Source: Pseudophaeobacter leonis (GTDB lineage: Bacteria > Pseudomonadota > Alphaproteobacteria > Rhodobacterales > Rhodobacteraceae). Taken from it: 64,000 nucleotides of DNA. Below are positions 16,871 through 29,261 of the stretch, piece after piece. Position 1 is the first letter of the stretch; each line of letters opens with the position of its first letter. The notes beneath the pieces are model-generated. The model saw only the letters and a program-made list of their open reading frames with translations. It did no database searches and was not told where the DNA came from. Location: contig NZ_MWVJ01000005.1 of NCBI RefSeq assembly GCF_002087335.1, forward strand, positions 62,001 through 126,000. Direction: 5' to 3'. Made by a program: the position numbers and the translations under genes.

Positions 16871-17644
16871 CTACCAGCTGGCGCCGGGATAGGCGCGCTG
16901 CAGCCATTGCATTTGCGTCAGCAGATGACCCAGATGCTCGGTATGCATCGCGCCGGTGCGGCCGCCCTTATGGCCAAAACTGCTCTCGGGGAGGGTCAGT
17001 GTGGCCTCGGTCAGCACGCGGGTAATCAGCGCGTCATACTCACCCCGCAGCGCGGCCGGATCGGGCGCTATGCCCGCCTGAACCATCGCGGCATCCACCG
17101 CATCCGAGCTGAACATCTCGCCAACATAGGGCCAGGGATAGTCGAGGGCTGCCTGCATATAGTCATGGCTTTGCTCGGTGCCATCCCCCAGACCCACAAC
17201 CGTGTCAGCTGAGCGCTCCAGGTGGCAGGCGACCTCTTTAGAGGTCTTGGCGGCGATGGCTGCAATGCGCGCATTCGAGGAGGTCATCAGATGCCCCAGC
17301 TGGATCGAATGCCAGGCGTCAAACAGGAACTGGCGCATCAGGGTGCGGCCAAAATCCTCGTTGGGAACCTCGACCAGCAGCACATTGCGAAACTCCCAGA
17401 CGTCGCGCAAAAAGGCCAGATCATCGGCGGATTTCTCTTCGCCTTGCACTTCGGCGGCAAGGCCCAGCCACATCTGGGTCTGACCAATCAGATCCAGCGC
17501 GGTGTTTGCCAGTGCGATGTCTTCTTCCAGCACCGGCGCATGGCCGCACCATTCGCTGACCCGGTGGCCCAAAATCAGGGTGTTGTCGCCCATGCGCAGC
17601 AGGAACTGAAACAGGGCCTGATCTGCTGTGAGATCCTGCGCCAT
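16871..17644 (-). CDS. paaC: 1,2-phenylacetyl-CoA epoxidase subunit PaaC
   Basis: This 257-residue structural subunit forms the heterodimer core with PaaA in the ring-epoxidising multicomponent oxygenase. The ferritin-like helices are evident in FQFLLRMGDNTLILGHRVSEW, EDIALANTALDLIGQTQMWL and EVACHLERSADTVVGLGDG. PaaC keeps the fold but is non-catalytic in studied systems. It abuts paaB with the stop and start touching at 17644. The C-terminus HTEHLGHLLTQMQWLQRAYPGASW is typical. Confidence 0.93.
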   Translation of the reverse strand: MAQDLTADQALFQFLLRMGDNTLILGHRVSEWCGHAPVLEEDIALANTALDLIGQTQMWLGLAAEVQGEEKSADDLAFLRDVWEFRNVLLVEVPNEDFGRTLMRQFLFDAWHSIQLGHLMTSSNARIAAIAAKTSKEVACHLERSADTVVGLGDGTEQSHDYMQAALDYPWPYVGEMFSSDAVDAAMVQAGIAPDPAALRGEYDALITRVLTEATLTLPESSFGHKGGRTGAMHTEHLGHLLTQMQWLQRAYPGASW

Positions 17645-17928
17645 TACATCGCTCCCACTTCGTCAGGAATGTCAAAGAATGTCGGGTGACGGTAGACTTT
17701 GCTTTCAGCAGGCTCGTACAGCGGGCCTTTGTTGCTGGGCGAGGAGGCGGTGATGTTATTGGCCTCCACCACCCAGATCGACACGCCCTCATTGCGGCGG
17801 GTGTAGACGTCGCGGGCGTTCTTGATCGCCATTTCGGCATCCGGCGCGTGCAAAGAGCCGACGTGGCGGTGGCTTAGCCCGTGTTGACCGCGGATAAAGA
17901 CTTCCCAGAGGGGCCATTCGTTTTTCAT
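17644..17928 (-). CDS. paaB: 1,2-phenylacetyl-CoA epoxidase subunit PaaB
   Basis: This 94-residue small subunit bridges PaaAC heterodimers. The sequence WPLWEVFIRGQHGLSHRHVGSLHA and the later MAIKNARDVYTRRNEGVSIWVV are strongly conserved PaaB blocks. It lies between paaA (58-bp gap) and paaC (1-bp overlap), the standard order. Length matches the family. Confidence 0.94.
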   Translation of the reverse strand: MKNEWPLWEVFIRGQHGLSHRHVGSLHAPDAEMAIKNARDVYTRRNEGVSIWVVEANNITASSPSNKGPLYEPAESKVYRHPTFFDIPDEVGAM

Positions 17929-17986
17929 AGCTCAGTTCTCCTGGCTGTCGCAGGCCTGCCCTGTGGTGCAGGCTGCAAAATCGTTA

Positions 17987-18966
17987 CTATTCGGCGGCGT
18001 GTTTGCGAGCGGCTTTTTTGCGGGCATGCGCCAGCAGGCCATCGCGCACCCATGCACCGTCTTTCCAGGCCTTGTTGCGCGCCGCGAGCCGGTCCACGTT
18101 GCAGGGGCCATTGCCCTGGATCACATCAAAGAACTTGGACCAGTCGGGATCAGAGTAGTCATAGCTGCCGCGCGCCTCGTTCCATTTGATGCCCGCGTCT
18201 GGCAGCTCAAGACCCAGGAATTCGATCTGCGGCACCGTCTGGTCGACAAATTTCTGACGCAGCTCGTCATTGCTGTTCATCTTGATCTTCCAGGCCATCG
18301 ACTGCTCTGAGTGGGTGGACTCCGCATCTGACGGGCCAAACATCATCAGCGCCGGGAACCAGAGCCGGTTGAGCGCATCCTGCGCCATCTTCTGTTGCGC
18401 AGGCGTGCCTGTCGCCATCTTGCGCATGACGTCAAAGCCCTGCCGGGCGTGGAAGCTCTCTTCTTTGCAAACCCGGACCATGGCTCGGGCGTAGGGACCA
18501 AAGGAGGTCCGCTGCAGCGGCACCTGGTTCAGAATGGCCGCGCCATCTACCAGCCAGCCCACCGCGCCCATATCGGCCCAGTTCAGCGTCGGGTAGTTGA
18601 AGATGGAGGAATATTTCATCCGCCCATCCAGCAGCTTTTCAGTGAGCTCATCGCGGCTCACCCCCAATGTTTCGGCAGCACAGTAGAGATACAGCCCATG
18701 GCCGGCCTCGTCCTGCACCTTGGCCAGCAGGATCGCTTTGCGTTCCAGCGTTGGCGCGCGGGTGATCCAGTTGCCTTCCGGCAGCTGGCCGACGATTTCC
18801 GAATGGGCGTGCTGGCCGATCTGGCGGATCAGTGTCTTGCGATAGCCCGCTGGCATCCAGTCCTTGGGTTCGATCTTTTCACCGGCATCAATGCGGGCCT
18901 GAAAGGATCGGCCAGCTTTTCGGGATCATCGGTGCTCGCTTCGGATTTGACCATCTGTGCATACAT
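17987..18966 (-). pseudogene. paaA: 1,2-phenylacetyl-CoA epoxidase catalytic subunit PaaA (frameshifted near N-terminus)
   Basis: PaaA is the diiron catalytic subunit that forms ring-1,2-epoxyphenylacetyl-CoA. The frame starts at the ATG at 18966 ([20 protein letters not shown]). It shifts near 18903, where one T seems lost from a TTTT run, and the rest ([20 protein letters not shown] to the end) is in another frame. Restoring the base gives 326 residues, the usual length. Ligand-bearing segments such as [17 protein letters not shown] and [13 protein letters not shown] are intact. A homopolymer indel in one otherwise perfect gene of a complete operon suggests sequencing error. It is the second gene after the thiolase, 31 bp downstream. 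Confidence 0.88.
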
Positions 18967-18997
18967 GACTTGCTCCTCCCGGAAAGGGGTTACTGGC

Positions 18998-20200
18998 TTA
19001 TACGCGTTCCAGGATCAGGGCGGTGCCCTGTCCCACGCCGACACACATGGTGCACAGCGCATAGCGCCCACCGGTGCGTTGCAATTGATAGGCGGCTGTC
19101 AGCACAAGGCGTGCGCCGGACATGCCAAGCGGATGGCCCAGGGCGATCGCGCCGCCATTGGGGTTCACACGGGGGGCATCATCGGCAAGCCCAAGTTCAC
19201 GCAGGGTGGCAATCCCCTGGCTGGCAAAGGCCTCATTGAGCTCGATCACATCCATTTGGTCAATGGTCAGACCGGTGCGGGCCAGAACCTTGCGGGTGGC
19301 GGGCACCGGGCCAATGCCCATAATGCGTGGCTCAACCCCGGCGGCGGCCATGCCGACAATGCGCGCCATTGGTTTCAGGCCGTTTTTGGCGGCGGCAGCT
19401 TCGTTTGCCATCAGGATGGCAGCGGCCCCGTCATTGACGCCAGAGGCATTGCCTGCGGTCACGGTCTTGTCCGCACCGTTGACGCCTCTCAGTTTGGCCA
19501 GCTTATCAGCGCCTGTGCCGGGGCGGGGGTGCTCATCGGTGTCGACAACCACAGGCTCGCCCTTGCGCTGCGGCACTGAGACCGGCGTGATCTCATCGCC
19601 AAAGATACCCGCCGCATGGGCCTCGGCCCAGCGGGCCTGGCTGCGGGCGGCAAAGGCGTCCTGGTCTTCGCGGCTGATGTTATAGGCCTCGGCGACATTG
19701 TCGGCCGTCTGTGGCATCGAGTCGGTGCCATACATCTGCTGCATCTTCTTGTTGATGAACCGCCAGCCGATGGTGGTGTCATAGATCGCATTGGCGCGAC
19801 TGAAGGCCGAGGTCGCCTTGGGCATCACAAAGGGCGCGCGGCTCATGCTCTCGACACCGCCGGCGATGGCCATGTCATAGTCGCCAGCGCGTATTCCGCG
19901 TGAGGCCATGCCAACCGCATCCATACCGCTGGCGCACAACCGGTTGATGGTGGTGCCAGGCACATCCACGGGCAGACCGGCCAGCAGCGCCGCCATGCGC
20001 GCCACGTTGCGGTTGCTTTCACCGGCCTGGTTGGCGTCGCCAAAGATCACATCATCAATGCTGGCCCAATCGACCTGCGGATTGCGCGCCGCCAAAGCAG
20101 CAATAGGCGCGGCTGCCAGGTCATCGGTACGAACCTGGCTGAGGCCACCACCGTAGCGGCCAATTGGGGTTCGGGTGGCATCGCAGATGAATGCATCCAT
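18998..20200 (-). CDS. Acetyl-CoA acyltransferase (beta-ketoadipyl-CoA type thiolase) of the paa operon
   Basis: This 400-residue thiolase cleaves a 3-oxoacyl-CoA; in paa operons the substrates are 3-oxoadipyl-CoA or its dehydrosuberyl analogue (PaaJ/PcaF). Active residues are the nucleophile Cys in [11 protein letters not shown] near residue 90, the His in [14 protein letters not shown] near 350 and the Cys in [10 protein letters not shown] near 386. The start [14 protein letters not shown] at 20200 has AGGAG upstream. A longer frame to 20581 is leader noise. It is the first gene of the paa operon, so its promoter lies in the divergent region with the TetR operators. Confidence 0.88.
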   Translation of the reverse strand: MDAFICDATRTPIGRYGGGLSQVRTDDLAAAPIAALAARNPQVDWASIDDVIFGDANQAGESNRNVARMAALLAGLPVDVPGTTINRLCASGMDAVGMASRGIRAGDYDMAIAGGVESMSRAPFVMPKATSAFSRANAIYDTTIGWRFINKKMQQMYGTDSMPQTADNVAEAYNISREDQDAFAARSQARWAEAHAAGIFGDEITPVSVPQRKGEPVVVDTDEHPRPGTGADKLAKLRGVNGADKTVTAGNASGVNDGAAAILMANEAAAAKNGLKPMARIVGMAAAGVEPRIMGIGPVPATRKVLARTGLTIDQMDVIELNEAFASQGIATLRELGLADDAPRVNPNGGAIALGHPLGMSGARLVLTAAYQLQRTGGRYALCTMCVGVGQGTALILERV

Positions 20201-20235
20201 GGTGTTCGCGTCTCCTGGTTTGTCGGCGAAATAAG

Positions 20236-20251
20236 CCGACCGTTGGGTCGG
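20236..20251. promoter_or_regulatory. TetR-type (PaaR-like) operator palindrome
   Basis: CCGACC-GTTG-GGTCGG is a perfect 6-bp-arm palindrome 36 bp upstream of the thiolase start. The ACCGACCG core is what TetR-family PaaR regulators of phenylacetate genes bind in other proteobacteria. No regulator gene lies nearby in the window, so the binding protein is inferred. Confidence 0.6.
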
Positions 20252-20409
20252 TATAACGCAAGTTGTCGATTCGTGGCAAGCGAAACGTAACGAATTTTTC
20301 CCATCTAAAGGAATCCTGTAACGTATGAGGCCGGGCCTTGTGACTTTACGTCGTGGCCAGCCCGCGGCTGTTTTTGGTTGCAGCGCGGCCTTTGCCTGGC
20401 TCACATTAA

Positions 20410-20429
20410 AACAGAACGATTGGTCTGTT
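20410..20429. promoter_or_regulatory. Second TetR-type operator, upstream of the AtuA operon
   Basis: AACAGAACGATTGGTCTGTT is an imperfect palindrome (outer arms AACAGA and TCTGTT) of the ACAGACCGATCGGTCTGT type bound by TetR/AcuR-like repressors. It lies about 90 bp upstream of the AtuA-like gene and is distinct in sequence from the operator nearer the paa thiolase. Confidence 0.55.
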
Positions 20430-20517
20430 GGCTGATTGCGTGGCTCATGGTGAATTTTGCGCCGGTGGTGTCCCTGTGGTGGTATCCTTGGACTGAAACT
20501 GGCGGGATAGGGGGAAT

Positions 20518-22335
20518 ATGGCAAAGCATTTGCGCATCGGCGGTGCCCGTGGGTTTTGGGGAGATGCCACTGCGGCAACACCGCAGCTTTTGGCAGCGGG
20601 CGGGCTGGATTTCATCGTCTATGACTACCTGGCCGAGATCACCATGGCGATCCTGGCCCGCGCCCGGGCCAAAGATGCGCAGTCTGGATTTGCGGCTGAC
20701 TTTGTCAGCGCAGCTATGGCGCCAAACCTGGGCGAGATCGCCCGTCAGGGTGTGCGCATTGTCTCCAACGCCGGAGGCGTCAATCCCGGGGCCTGTGCCG
20801 CGGCCCTGCGGGCTGAGATTGCGAAACAGGGGCTGGCGCTCAGGGTGGCGGTGGTGGAAGGCGATGACCTTTTGGCTGGGCGCGCGGCGGTGGCACAGGC
20901 CGCGCCCCGCGATATGTTTCGCGCCACCACCCTGCCACCCGTAGAGAAGATCGCCAGTATCAATGCCTATCTGGGGGCATTTCCCATCGCGCTGGCGCTG
21001 GATCGCGGCGCGGACATTGTCATCACCGGGCGCTGTGTCGACAGCGCCGTGACACTGGCGGCGGCGATCCATCATTTTGGCTGGGCGAGCACGGATCTCG
21101 ATGCGCTGGCCGGGGGTAGTTTGGCGGGGCATATACTCGAATGCGGCCCGCAGGCGACGGGGGGCAATTTCACCGACTGGCGCGCGGTGGCGGATAATCT
21201 GGCTGACATCGGCTATCCCATCGCCGAGATCCACGCCGATGGCAGCTTTGAGGTGTCCAAACCCGCCGGGTCTGGTGGGCTGGTGTCGCGGGGCACGGTC
21301 GGCGAGCAGATGCTCTATGAGATCGGCGACCCGCAGGCCTATCTTTTGCCAGATGTGGCCTGTGATTTCTCGGATGTGACACTGGTTGAGACCGGGCCTG
21401 ACCGGGTGCTGGTGCAGGGCGCACGTGGCCTTGGCGTGCCCGAGAGCTACAAGACCTGCCTGACCTGGCACGACGGCTTTCGCGCGGGGCATATCTTTAC
21501 CTTTTACGGGCTGGAGGCCGAGGCGAAGGCGCAGCACTTTGCCGAGACCGTGCTGGCGCGCTGCCGCACGGCGCTGCAGCGGATGCAGGCGCCGGATTAT
21601 TCGGATGTCAGTGTTGAGCTGTTGGGCGCTGAAAGCCAGTTTGGCGCGATGCGCCAGACCGGACCCCAGCGCGAGGTCGCGGCCAAGATCGCCGTGCGCC
21701 ACCCGGATGCCCGCGCCGTTGCTCTGTTTCTGAAAGAGGCCACCGGGATGGGCCTTGCAACACCGCCGGGGTTGAGCGGCTTTGCGGGTGCGCGCCCGAA
21801 ACCCTCGCCTGTGATGGCGCTGTTTTCTTATCTCACCCCCAAGGAGCAGGTGCAGATACGCCTGCTGGATGAGGTGGGTAAGCTGCAGTGCCCAGCGGCC
21901 AAAGGTCCAGCTGTAATCGCCGCTCCGCGCCCGCCGCTTCCTGTACAGCCCGAGGCTGAAAATATCACCCAGGTGCCGCTGATAGAGCTGGCCTGGGCCC
22001 GGAGTGGCGATAAGGGCGACATCGCCAATATCGGCGTGATGGCACGCGATCCTGCGCTTATGCCCTGGATCTGGGAAGGCCTGACGCCCGCGCATCTGCA
22101 GCGGGTGTATGGCCTTTTTTTGCCCGATGCCGAACCTGCCGTAAGCGGCGCGATCGAGCGGTTTTACCTGCCCGGAAGTGCCTCGATGAACATCCTGTTG
22201 CATGGCGCGCTGGGCGGTGGTGGCACCTCGTCGCTGCGCAATGACCCACAGGCCAAGGGCTATGGCCAGTTGTTGCTGGCGGTGCCCATCGCGGTAGATG
22301 CCGATCTGCTGGCGCGGCTGCGGGGCAAAGAATGA
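20518..22335 (+). CDS. AtuA family protein with fused ferredoxin-fold domain
   Basis: This 605-residue protein joins the AtuA (DUF1446) domain to a C-terminal AtuA-like ferredoxin-fold domain. The first begins MAKHLRIGGARGFWGDAT and contains GVRIVSNAGGVNPGACAAAL and DIVITGRCVDSAVTLAAAIHHFGW. The second starts around residue 485 with LIELAWARSGDKGDIANIGVMA and ends near LHGALGGGGTSSLRNDPQAKGYGQ. AtuA is required for acyclic terpene (citronellol, geraniol) use in Pseudomonas, but its reaction is not known. It leads an operon with acyl-CoA carboxylase subunits, as in Atu-type clusters. The ATG follows AGGGGGAAT. Confidence 0.85.
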   Translation: MAKHLRIGGARGFWGDATAATPQLLAAGGLDFIVYDYLAEITMAILARARAKDAQSGFAADFVSAAMAPNLGEIARQGVRIVSNAGGVNPGACAAALRAEIAKQGLALRVAVVEGDDLLAGRAAVAQAAPRDMFRATTLPPVEKIASINAYLGAFPIALALDRGADIVITGRCVDSAVTLAAAIHHFGWASTDLDALAGGSLAGHILECGPQATGGNFTDWRAVADNLADIGYPIAEIHADGSFEVSKPAGSGGLVSRGTVGEQMLYEIGDPQAYLLPDVACDFSDVTLVETGPDRVLVQGARGLGVPESYKTCLTWHDGFRAGHIFTFYGLEAEAKAQHFAETVLARCRTALQRMQAPDYSDVSVELLGAESQFGAMRQTGPQREVAAKIAVRHPDARAVALFLKEATGMGLATPPGLSGFAGARPKPSPVMALFSYLTPKEQVQIRLLDEVGKLQCPAAKGPAVIAAPRPPLPVQPEAENITQVPLIELAWARSGDKGDIANIGVMARDPALMPWIWEGLTPAHLQRVYGLFLPDAEPAVSGAIERFYLPGSASMNILLHGALGGGGTSSLRNDPQAKGYGQLLLAVPIAVDADLLARLRGKE

Positions 22336-22404
22336 TCTATCTGTATACTGTATGCCAGCAGCCGTCCTGCAGCGGCCCTGTGGCAGGACCAACCCAATGA
22401 GGAC

Positions 22405-24028
<1,624 letters not shown>

Positions 24029-24045
24029 TGGAAAAGGAGCAGGGT

Positions 24046-26110
24046 ATGACAGGGTTCAACTCAATTCTGGTGGCCAACCGGGGCGAGATCGCGCTGCGCA
24101 TCATGGGCACGGCGCGCTCCATGGGGATCAGATCCATCGCCGTCTATACCGAGGCGGATGCCGCCAGCCCGCATGTGGCGTTTGCCGACCGGGCCATCTG
24201 TATCGGCACCGGGCCGGTCGCGGACAGCTATCTGGATGCGGGCAAAATCCTGGCCGCTGCCAAAGACTCCGGCGCTGAGGCCCTGCATCCGGGCTATGGG
24301 TTCTTGTCGGAAAATACCGATTTTGCTCAGGCCTGCCAGGATGCCGGATTGGTCTTTATTGGCCCCAGCGTTGAGGCGATTGCCCTGATGGGCAATAAGG
24401 CCGCCGCCAAGCGGCGCATGATCGCCGCCGGGGTGCCCTGTGTGCCCGGCTATGAGGGCGCGGATCAGTCGCCGGAAACACTGCAGGCGGAGGCGGACAA
24501 GATTGGCTATCCGGTGATGATCAAGGCGGCCGCAGGCGGCGGTGGACGCGGCATGCGTCTGGTTGCGGAGGCCGCAGGCTTTGGCGATGCGCTGGATCTT
24601 GCCAAAAGCGAAGCTATGGCGGCCTTTGGCTCGGATGAGATGATCCTGGAAAAGGCGGTGATGCGCCCGCGCCCCGTAGAGTTTCAGATCTTTGCAGATG
24701 CCACAGGACATACCATCCATCTGGGAGAGCGCGATTGTTCCGTGCAGCGCCGCCACCAGAAGGTGGTCGAAGAGGCCCCCTGTCCGGTGATGACACCAGA
24801 GCTGCGCGCCGAGATGGGCGCCGCCGCCGTTGAGGCCGCCCGTGCCATCAGCTACCTGGGCGCGGGCACGGTGGAGTTCCTGCTGCAAGAGAGCGGCGCG
24901 TTTTACTTTCTGGAGATGAACACCCGCCTGCAGGTGGAGCATCCGGTCACAGAGATGATCACCGGGCTTGATCTGGTGGCGCTGCAAATTCGTACCGCCA
25001 AAGGTGATGCGCTGGGGTTGGCGCAGCAAGATGTCGTGTTGCGCGGCCATGCCATCGAGGTGCGGCTTTATGCAGAAGATCCGGCGCAGGGTTTCCTGCC
25101 GCAATCCGGGCACATCAGCCGCTGGCAGCCGCCAAAGGGCGCGGGTATCCGGGTCGATGCAGGGATCAGAGCGGGGCAAGAGGTCTCGGCCTTTTATGAC
25201 CCGATGCTGGCCAAAATCATTGTTCATGGTGCCAGTCGCCGCGAGGCGCTTGAACGTCTGATTGCAGCACTTGGCGACACGGTCCTGTTTGGCCCCGCCT
25301 GCAACCGGGATTTCCTGATTGCGGTGCTGTCGCATGACTCCTTTGCCAGGGGCGCTGCGACCACCAGCTTTATTGCCGACCACTTTGACCCAGTGCCACC
25401 GCAGGTGGTATCGAGCGCGGATCTGGCGCTGGCGGCCTGCCTGATCTACCGCGCCGAACAGGCGGATCTGGCGGCACGGGCGCAAACCCCGGCAGAGCTA
25501 TTGGGCTGGTCCAGTCAGGGCCAGCTGCAGGCGCGCATGGTGTTGGACACGGGTGCCGAGCCCGCGACACTGCTGCTGAGCCAGACGCCTGAGGGTATGT
25601 CGGTGCAGGTTGGAGAGGCCCGTTACGGAGGGGCCTGTCACCATGTAACACAACAGGCAATGAGCCTGCGTTTGGATGGTGAGCGGGTTGATCTGCGTCA
25701 GCACCTGCTGCTTGACGACACCCTGTTCATGGCCACAGGCACAGATGCAGCGGCTGACACGGCTGCGCCCCGGAGCAACCCAAGGCACCACAGCGGGCGG
25801 CGGCGAGGTTCGCGCGCCGATGCATGGCAATCTGTTAGAGCTTTGCGTCAAAGCTGGCGACAGGGTGGCGGTTGGCAGCCGTCTGGCGGTGCTGGAGGCC
25901 ATGAAGATGCAGCACGAAATCCTAGCCGAGATGGCAGGCACAGTGTCTGAGGTCGCAGTGGTTGCGGCAAGCCAGGTCAAGGCCGGGGACCTGCTGGTGC
26001 TGATCACGGCGGAAGAAAACACCGGGCAAGACAGCAGCACTGGATCAGACAGCAGCACGGGGCCAGACAGCAGCGCCAAAAAGCCAGCAACAAACGAGGT
26101 GACATCATGA
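24046..26110 (+). pseudogene. Acyl-CoA carboxylase, biotin carboxylase/biotin carrier (alpha) subunit (frameshifted)
   Basis: Biotin carboxylase plus carrier in one chain, about 687 residues when repaired. The start is the ATG at 24046 behind AAGGAG. The N-terminal ATP-grasp carboxylase has ILVANRGEIALRIM, KAAAGGGGRGMRLV and EMNTRLQVEHPVTE. Near 25752 an extra base moves the frame, and the biotinyl domain (APMHGNL, VLEAMKMQHEI with the biotin lysine) reads on in the next frame. The C-terminus after the biotin domain is a TGxDSS tail encoded by three 18-bp repeats. The substrate could be geranyl-CoA, methylcrotonyl-CoA or a related compound; the AtuA gene upstream favours a terpenoid or branched chain. 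Confidence 0.82.
26021..26074 (+). repeat. Tandem array, three 18-bp units inside the carboxylase C-terminus
   Basis: Three units of the type ACTGGATCAGACAGCAGC encode a TGxDSS hexapeptide three times, followed by a short tail and the stop at 26110. They lie beyond the biotin domain and should be disordered. The array resembles the non-coding arrays at other gene ends in the window. Confidence 0.85.
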
Positions 26111-27241
26111 ATTCTGAGCTATGCAGGCGGTTGGGGATCGAGTTCCCGCTTTTTGCCTTTTCCCATTGTCGCGATGTGGGGCGGCTGTCACCAATGCCGG
26201 CGGCATGGGGATCTTTGGCGCCGCAATGATGTCGCCCGAAGAGTTGGAAGAGGAGCTTGCCTGGATTGATGCGCATGTGCATGGCAGGCCTTACGGTGTT
26301 GACCCCATCGTGCCCAATAAATTCGAGGCCAAGGGTGAGGGTATCGCGGATGCCCAGATCCTCGCGATGGTGCCAGAGGGGCATAAGAGCTTTGCCAATG
26401 AGGTGATGCAGGCGCATGGTGTAGAGCCCGGTGATCTGGAGCCACAGCGGGCCGATCGGTTGGTGTTTCGCGAAAACATCAGCGCTGAGGGCGCGCGGCG
26501 GGCTTTGGATGTGGCGTTTTCGCATCCTATTGCGCTGATTGCCAATGCGCTGGGCCTGCCGCCGCAGGATATGCTGGAGCGTGGCAAGGCACAGGGCGTT
26601 GCAGTGGCGGGGCTGGTGGGCACCGCCGAACATGCGCGGGCGCAGGTGGCTGCGGGCGTTGGTGTGATTGTTGCTGCCGGAGGTGAGGCTGGTGGCCATA
26701 CCGGCGAGATTTCGACCATGGTGTTGGTGCCTGAGGTGGTGCAGGCCATTGCGGGCTCGCAGGTGCGGTGCTGGCCGCGGGCGGCATTGCCCCCGGCGCA
26801 CAGATGGCGGCCGCCATGGCGATGGGGGCGGCGGGTGCCTGGTGTGGCTCGGTCTGGCTGACCACCGCCGAGGCCGAGACAACGTCGGTGGTCAAAGAAA
26901 AGATGCTGGCGGCCAGCAGTCGCGACACCGTGCGTTCACGTTCGCGCACTGGCAAACCTTCGCGCCAGCTGGTCAGTGCCTGGACCGAGGCCTGGGAGGC
27001 CAAAGCCGCGCCCAGACCGCTGCCGATGCCGCTGCAGACGCTGGTGTCAGAACCCGCGCTGCACCGCATTGATCAGATGTCGCAAAAGGGCCATGCAGGC
27101 GCGCAGGATCTGGCCACCTATTGGGTGGGGCAGGGGGTTGGCCTGATGAACCAGTCCATGTCTGCGGGGGCCGTGGTGCAGGACTTCAAGGAAGATTTTC
27201 TGAGGGGTTATGAACGCCTTCAAACCGCACTTGAGGGATAG
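26107..27241 (+). pseudogene. Nitronate monooxygenase / 2-nitropropane dioxygenase-like (two frameshifts)
   Basis: This FMN-dependent TIM-barrel enzyme family oxidises alkyl nitronates. The start ATG overlaps the carboxylase stop (ATGA). Two one-base losses break it: near 26179 in a run of four G, and near 26766 where GTGCCGGTG has become GTGCGGTG. Repaired, it is 378 residues: VTNAGGMGIFGAA, VLVPEVVQAIAGSQ, then VLAAGGIAPGAQMAAAMAMGA and the FMN phosphate region. It ends YERLQTALEG. It occurs last in the AtuA-carboxylase operon, where its substrate is unknown; many family members are misnamed and act on other flavin chemistry. Confidence 0.75.
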
Positions 27242-27506
27242 GGCCAGCGCTGTTTCTTAAGCAAAGCAGGCCTGTCGCCCCAGTAAAGATCTTGAGTGTA
27301 GCACAGGCAAGCCAATAGCTGAGCAGAGAGCCGGGCCAGGTGAGACTTTGAGCCAGGACAATTATTCGCGACCAGTTTTGCCCGGTCAATTTTGCCTGAC
27401 CAAATGGAGCAGTCCCACGAGGGAGGCACCGCTTTCTCCTCGCCATTTTGCTTCACCTGTTCAATAGTTGCAGGCAGGGCTTGCAAAGGGGCTGAGGAGG
27501 CAACCG

Positions 27507-29255
27507 ATGAATATTCTTTACATTATGTTTGACCAGTTGCGGTTCGACTACCTCAGCTGTGCGGGCCATCCGCACCTGCAGACCCCGCATATCGACGCGC
27601 TGGCGGCCAGGGGTGTGCGGTTCACCCGCGCCTATGTGCAGTCGCCCACCTGCGGCTCGTCCAGGATGTCGAGCTATACCGGGCGCTACCCGTCCAGCCA
27701 TGGGGTGCAGTTCAACAGCTATCCGCTGAAAGTGGGGGAATGGACCATTGGCGATCATCTGCGCAACTCAGGCATGAGCTGCAGCCTGATCGGCAAGACC
27801 CATATGGTGGCCGATGCGGTTGGGCTTGAACGGCTGGGGCTGGCGCCGGACAGTGTGATCGGGGTGCGGCAAAGCGAATGCGGCTTTGACCCCTATCTGC
27901 GCGATGACGGGCTATGGGCAGAGGGGCCGGATGGCTTTTATGACCCGAAACGCAGCCCCTATAATGAATACCTTAAGGCAAAGGGCTATCCCGGCGACAA
28001 CCCCTGGCATGACTTTGCCAATGCGGGGATTGAGACGGGCGAGGAGGGCAATGACATTGCCTCGGGCTGGTTCATGGTCAATGCCGACAAGCCGGCCAAT
28101 ATTGCAGAAGAAGACAGCGAAACGCCCTGGCTCACCACCAAGGCCATCGAGTTCATCGAGGAGGCGACGGCCAAAGGGGAGGGGCCCTGGTGCGCGCATC
28201 TGAGCTATATCAAGCCGCATTGGCCCTATATCGTGCCCGCGCCCTATCATGATATGTACGGGCCTGAGCATGTGCTGCCGGTGGTGCGCCATGAGGGCGA
28301 GCGCGTCAATGCGCACCCGGTTTTTGGCGGCATGATGAACAATCCGATCGGCAAGGCGTTTAGTCGCGACGAGGTGCGTGAAAAGGTGATCCCGGCCTAT
28401 ATGGGTTTGATCAAACAGGCGGATGATCAGATGGGCAGGCTGTTTGCCTATCTGGAGGCCAGCGGGCGCATGCAAGATACCATGGTGGTGGTGACCTCGG
28501 ACCATGGCGACTATCTCGGCGATCACTGGCTGGGCGAGAAGAACCTGTTTCACGAGCCCTCGATCAAGGTGCCGCTGATCATCTATGATCCACGCGCAGC
28601 GGCGGATGTGAGCCGTGGCACCACCTGTGACGCGCTGATTGAGGCCATCGACCTGGCGCCGACCTTTCTGGAGGTCGCGGGGGGAGAGCCTCTTGGGCAT
28701 ATCCTGTAGGGACGTTCGGTGATGCCTTTGTTGCGGTGAGAAGACCCGGAGTGGCGCGACTTTGCGGTGGCGGAGTCCGACTATTCCACCATGCCGCTCT
28801 GTGCCAAGCTGGGTCTGGAGCCGAAAGACGCGCGCCTGTTCATGATCACCGATGCGCGCTGGAAATTCATGCATGCTGAGGGCGGCCTGCCTGCCATGCT
28901 GTTTGATCTGCAGGAGGACCCACAGGAGCTGGTCGATTTGGGGCGCAGTCCGAAGCATCAGGAGATCCTTGCATTGATGTATGAGCGGTTGCGCCAATGG
29001 GGGCTGCGCATGTCGCAGCGCACCACGGTGTCGGATGCACAGATTGAGGCAGGGCGGGGTAAATCGGCAAAGAAGGGCATCCTGCTGGGTGTCTACGAGG
29101 CCACGGATGTAGCGCCGGAGCTGACAGAGAAGCTACGCGGCTCTGTGCCCCAAACGACCGGGGAGCAAACTGGTGTGCAAACCGGGGTGAAAACTGGGGC
29201 GCAAGATGAAGAGGCGCAGGGTGTAGCAATCAGCCGCGCGCAAAGTACGGAATAG
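27507..29255 (+). pseudogene. Sulfatase-like hydrolase with two in-frame stop codons
   Basis: This is a sulfatase/phosphonate monoester hydrolase family enzyme of 582 codons. The start MNILYIMFDQLRFDYLSC has GAGGAGG upstream. The metal and nucleophile site is PTCGSSRMSSYTGRYPSSHG, where the C-G-S-S-R cysteine would mature to formylglycine; the usual proline of CxPSR is a serine here. DHGDYLGDHWLGEKNLFHE is the second metal motif. TAG at 28707 and TGA at 28731 interrupt one unbroken frame, which resumes with EDPEWRDFAVAESDYS. Both fit single G-to-T changes (GAG to TAG, GGA to TGA). The C-terminus has a TG-rich repeat tail. Confidence 0.8.
29157..29204 (+). repeat. Tandem array, four 12-bp units in the sulfatase C-terminus
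   Basis: Four 12-bp units (ACCGGGGAGCAA, ACTGGTGTGCAA and relatives) encode TGEQ-TGVQ-TGVK-TGAQ, 17 codons before the stop at 29255. Unit length and ACYGG core match the non-coding array at 273-344. Confidence 0.85.
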
Positions 29256-29261
29256 CAAAGG

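Noticed and set aside
28731-28733. TGA as a selenocysteine codon in the sulfatase
   Set aside because: A TAG lies 24 bp earlier in the same frame, no SECIS-like hairpin was evident, and glycine is expected at this position.
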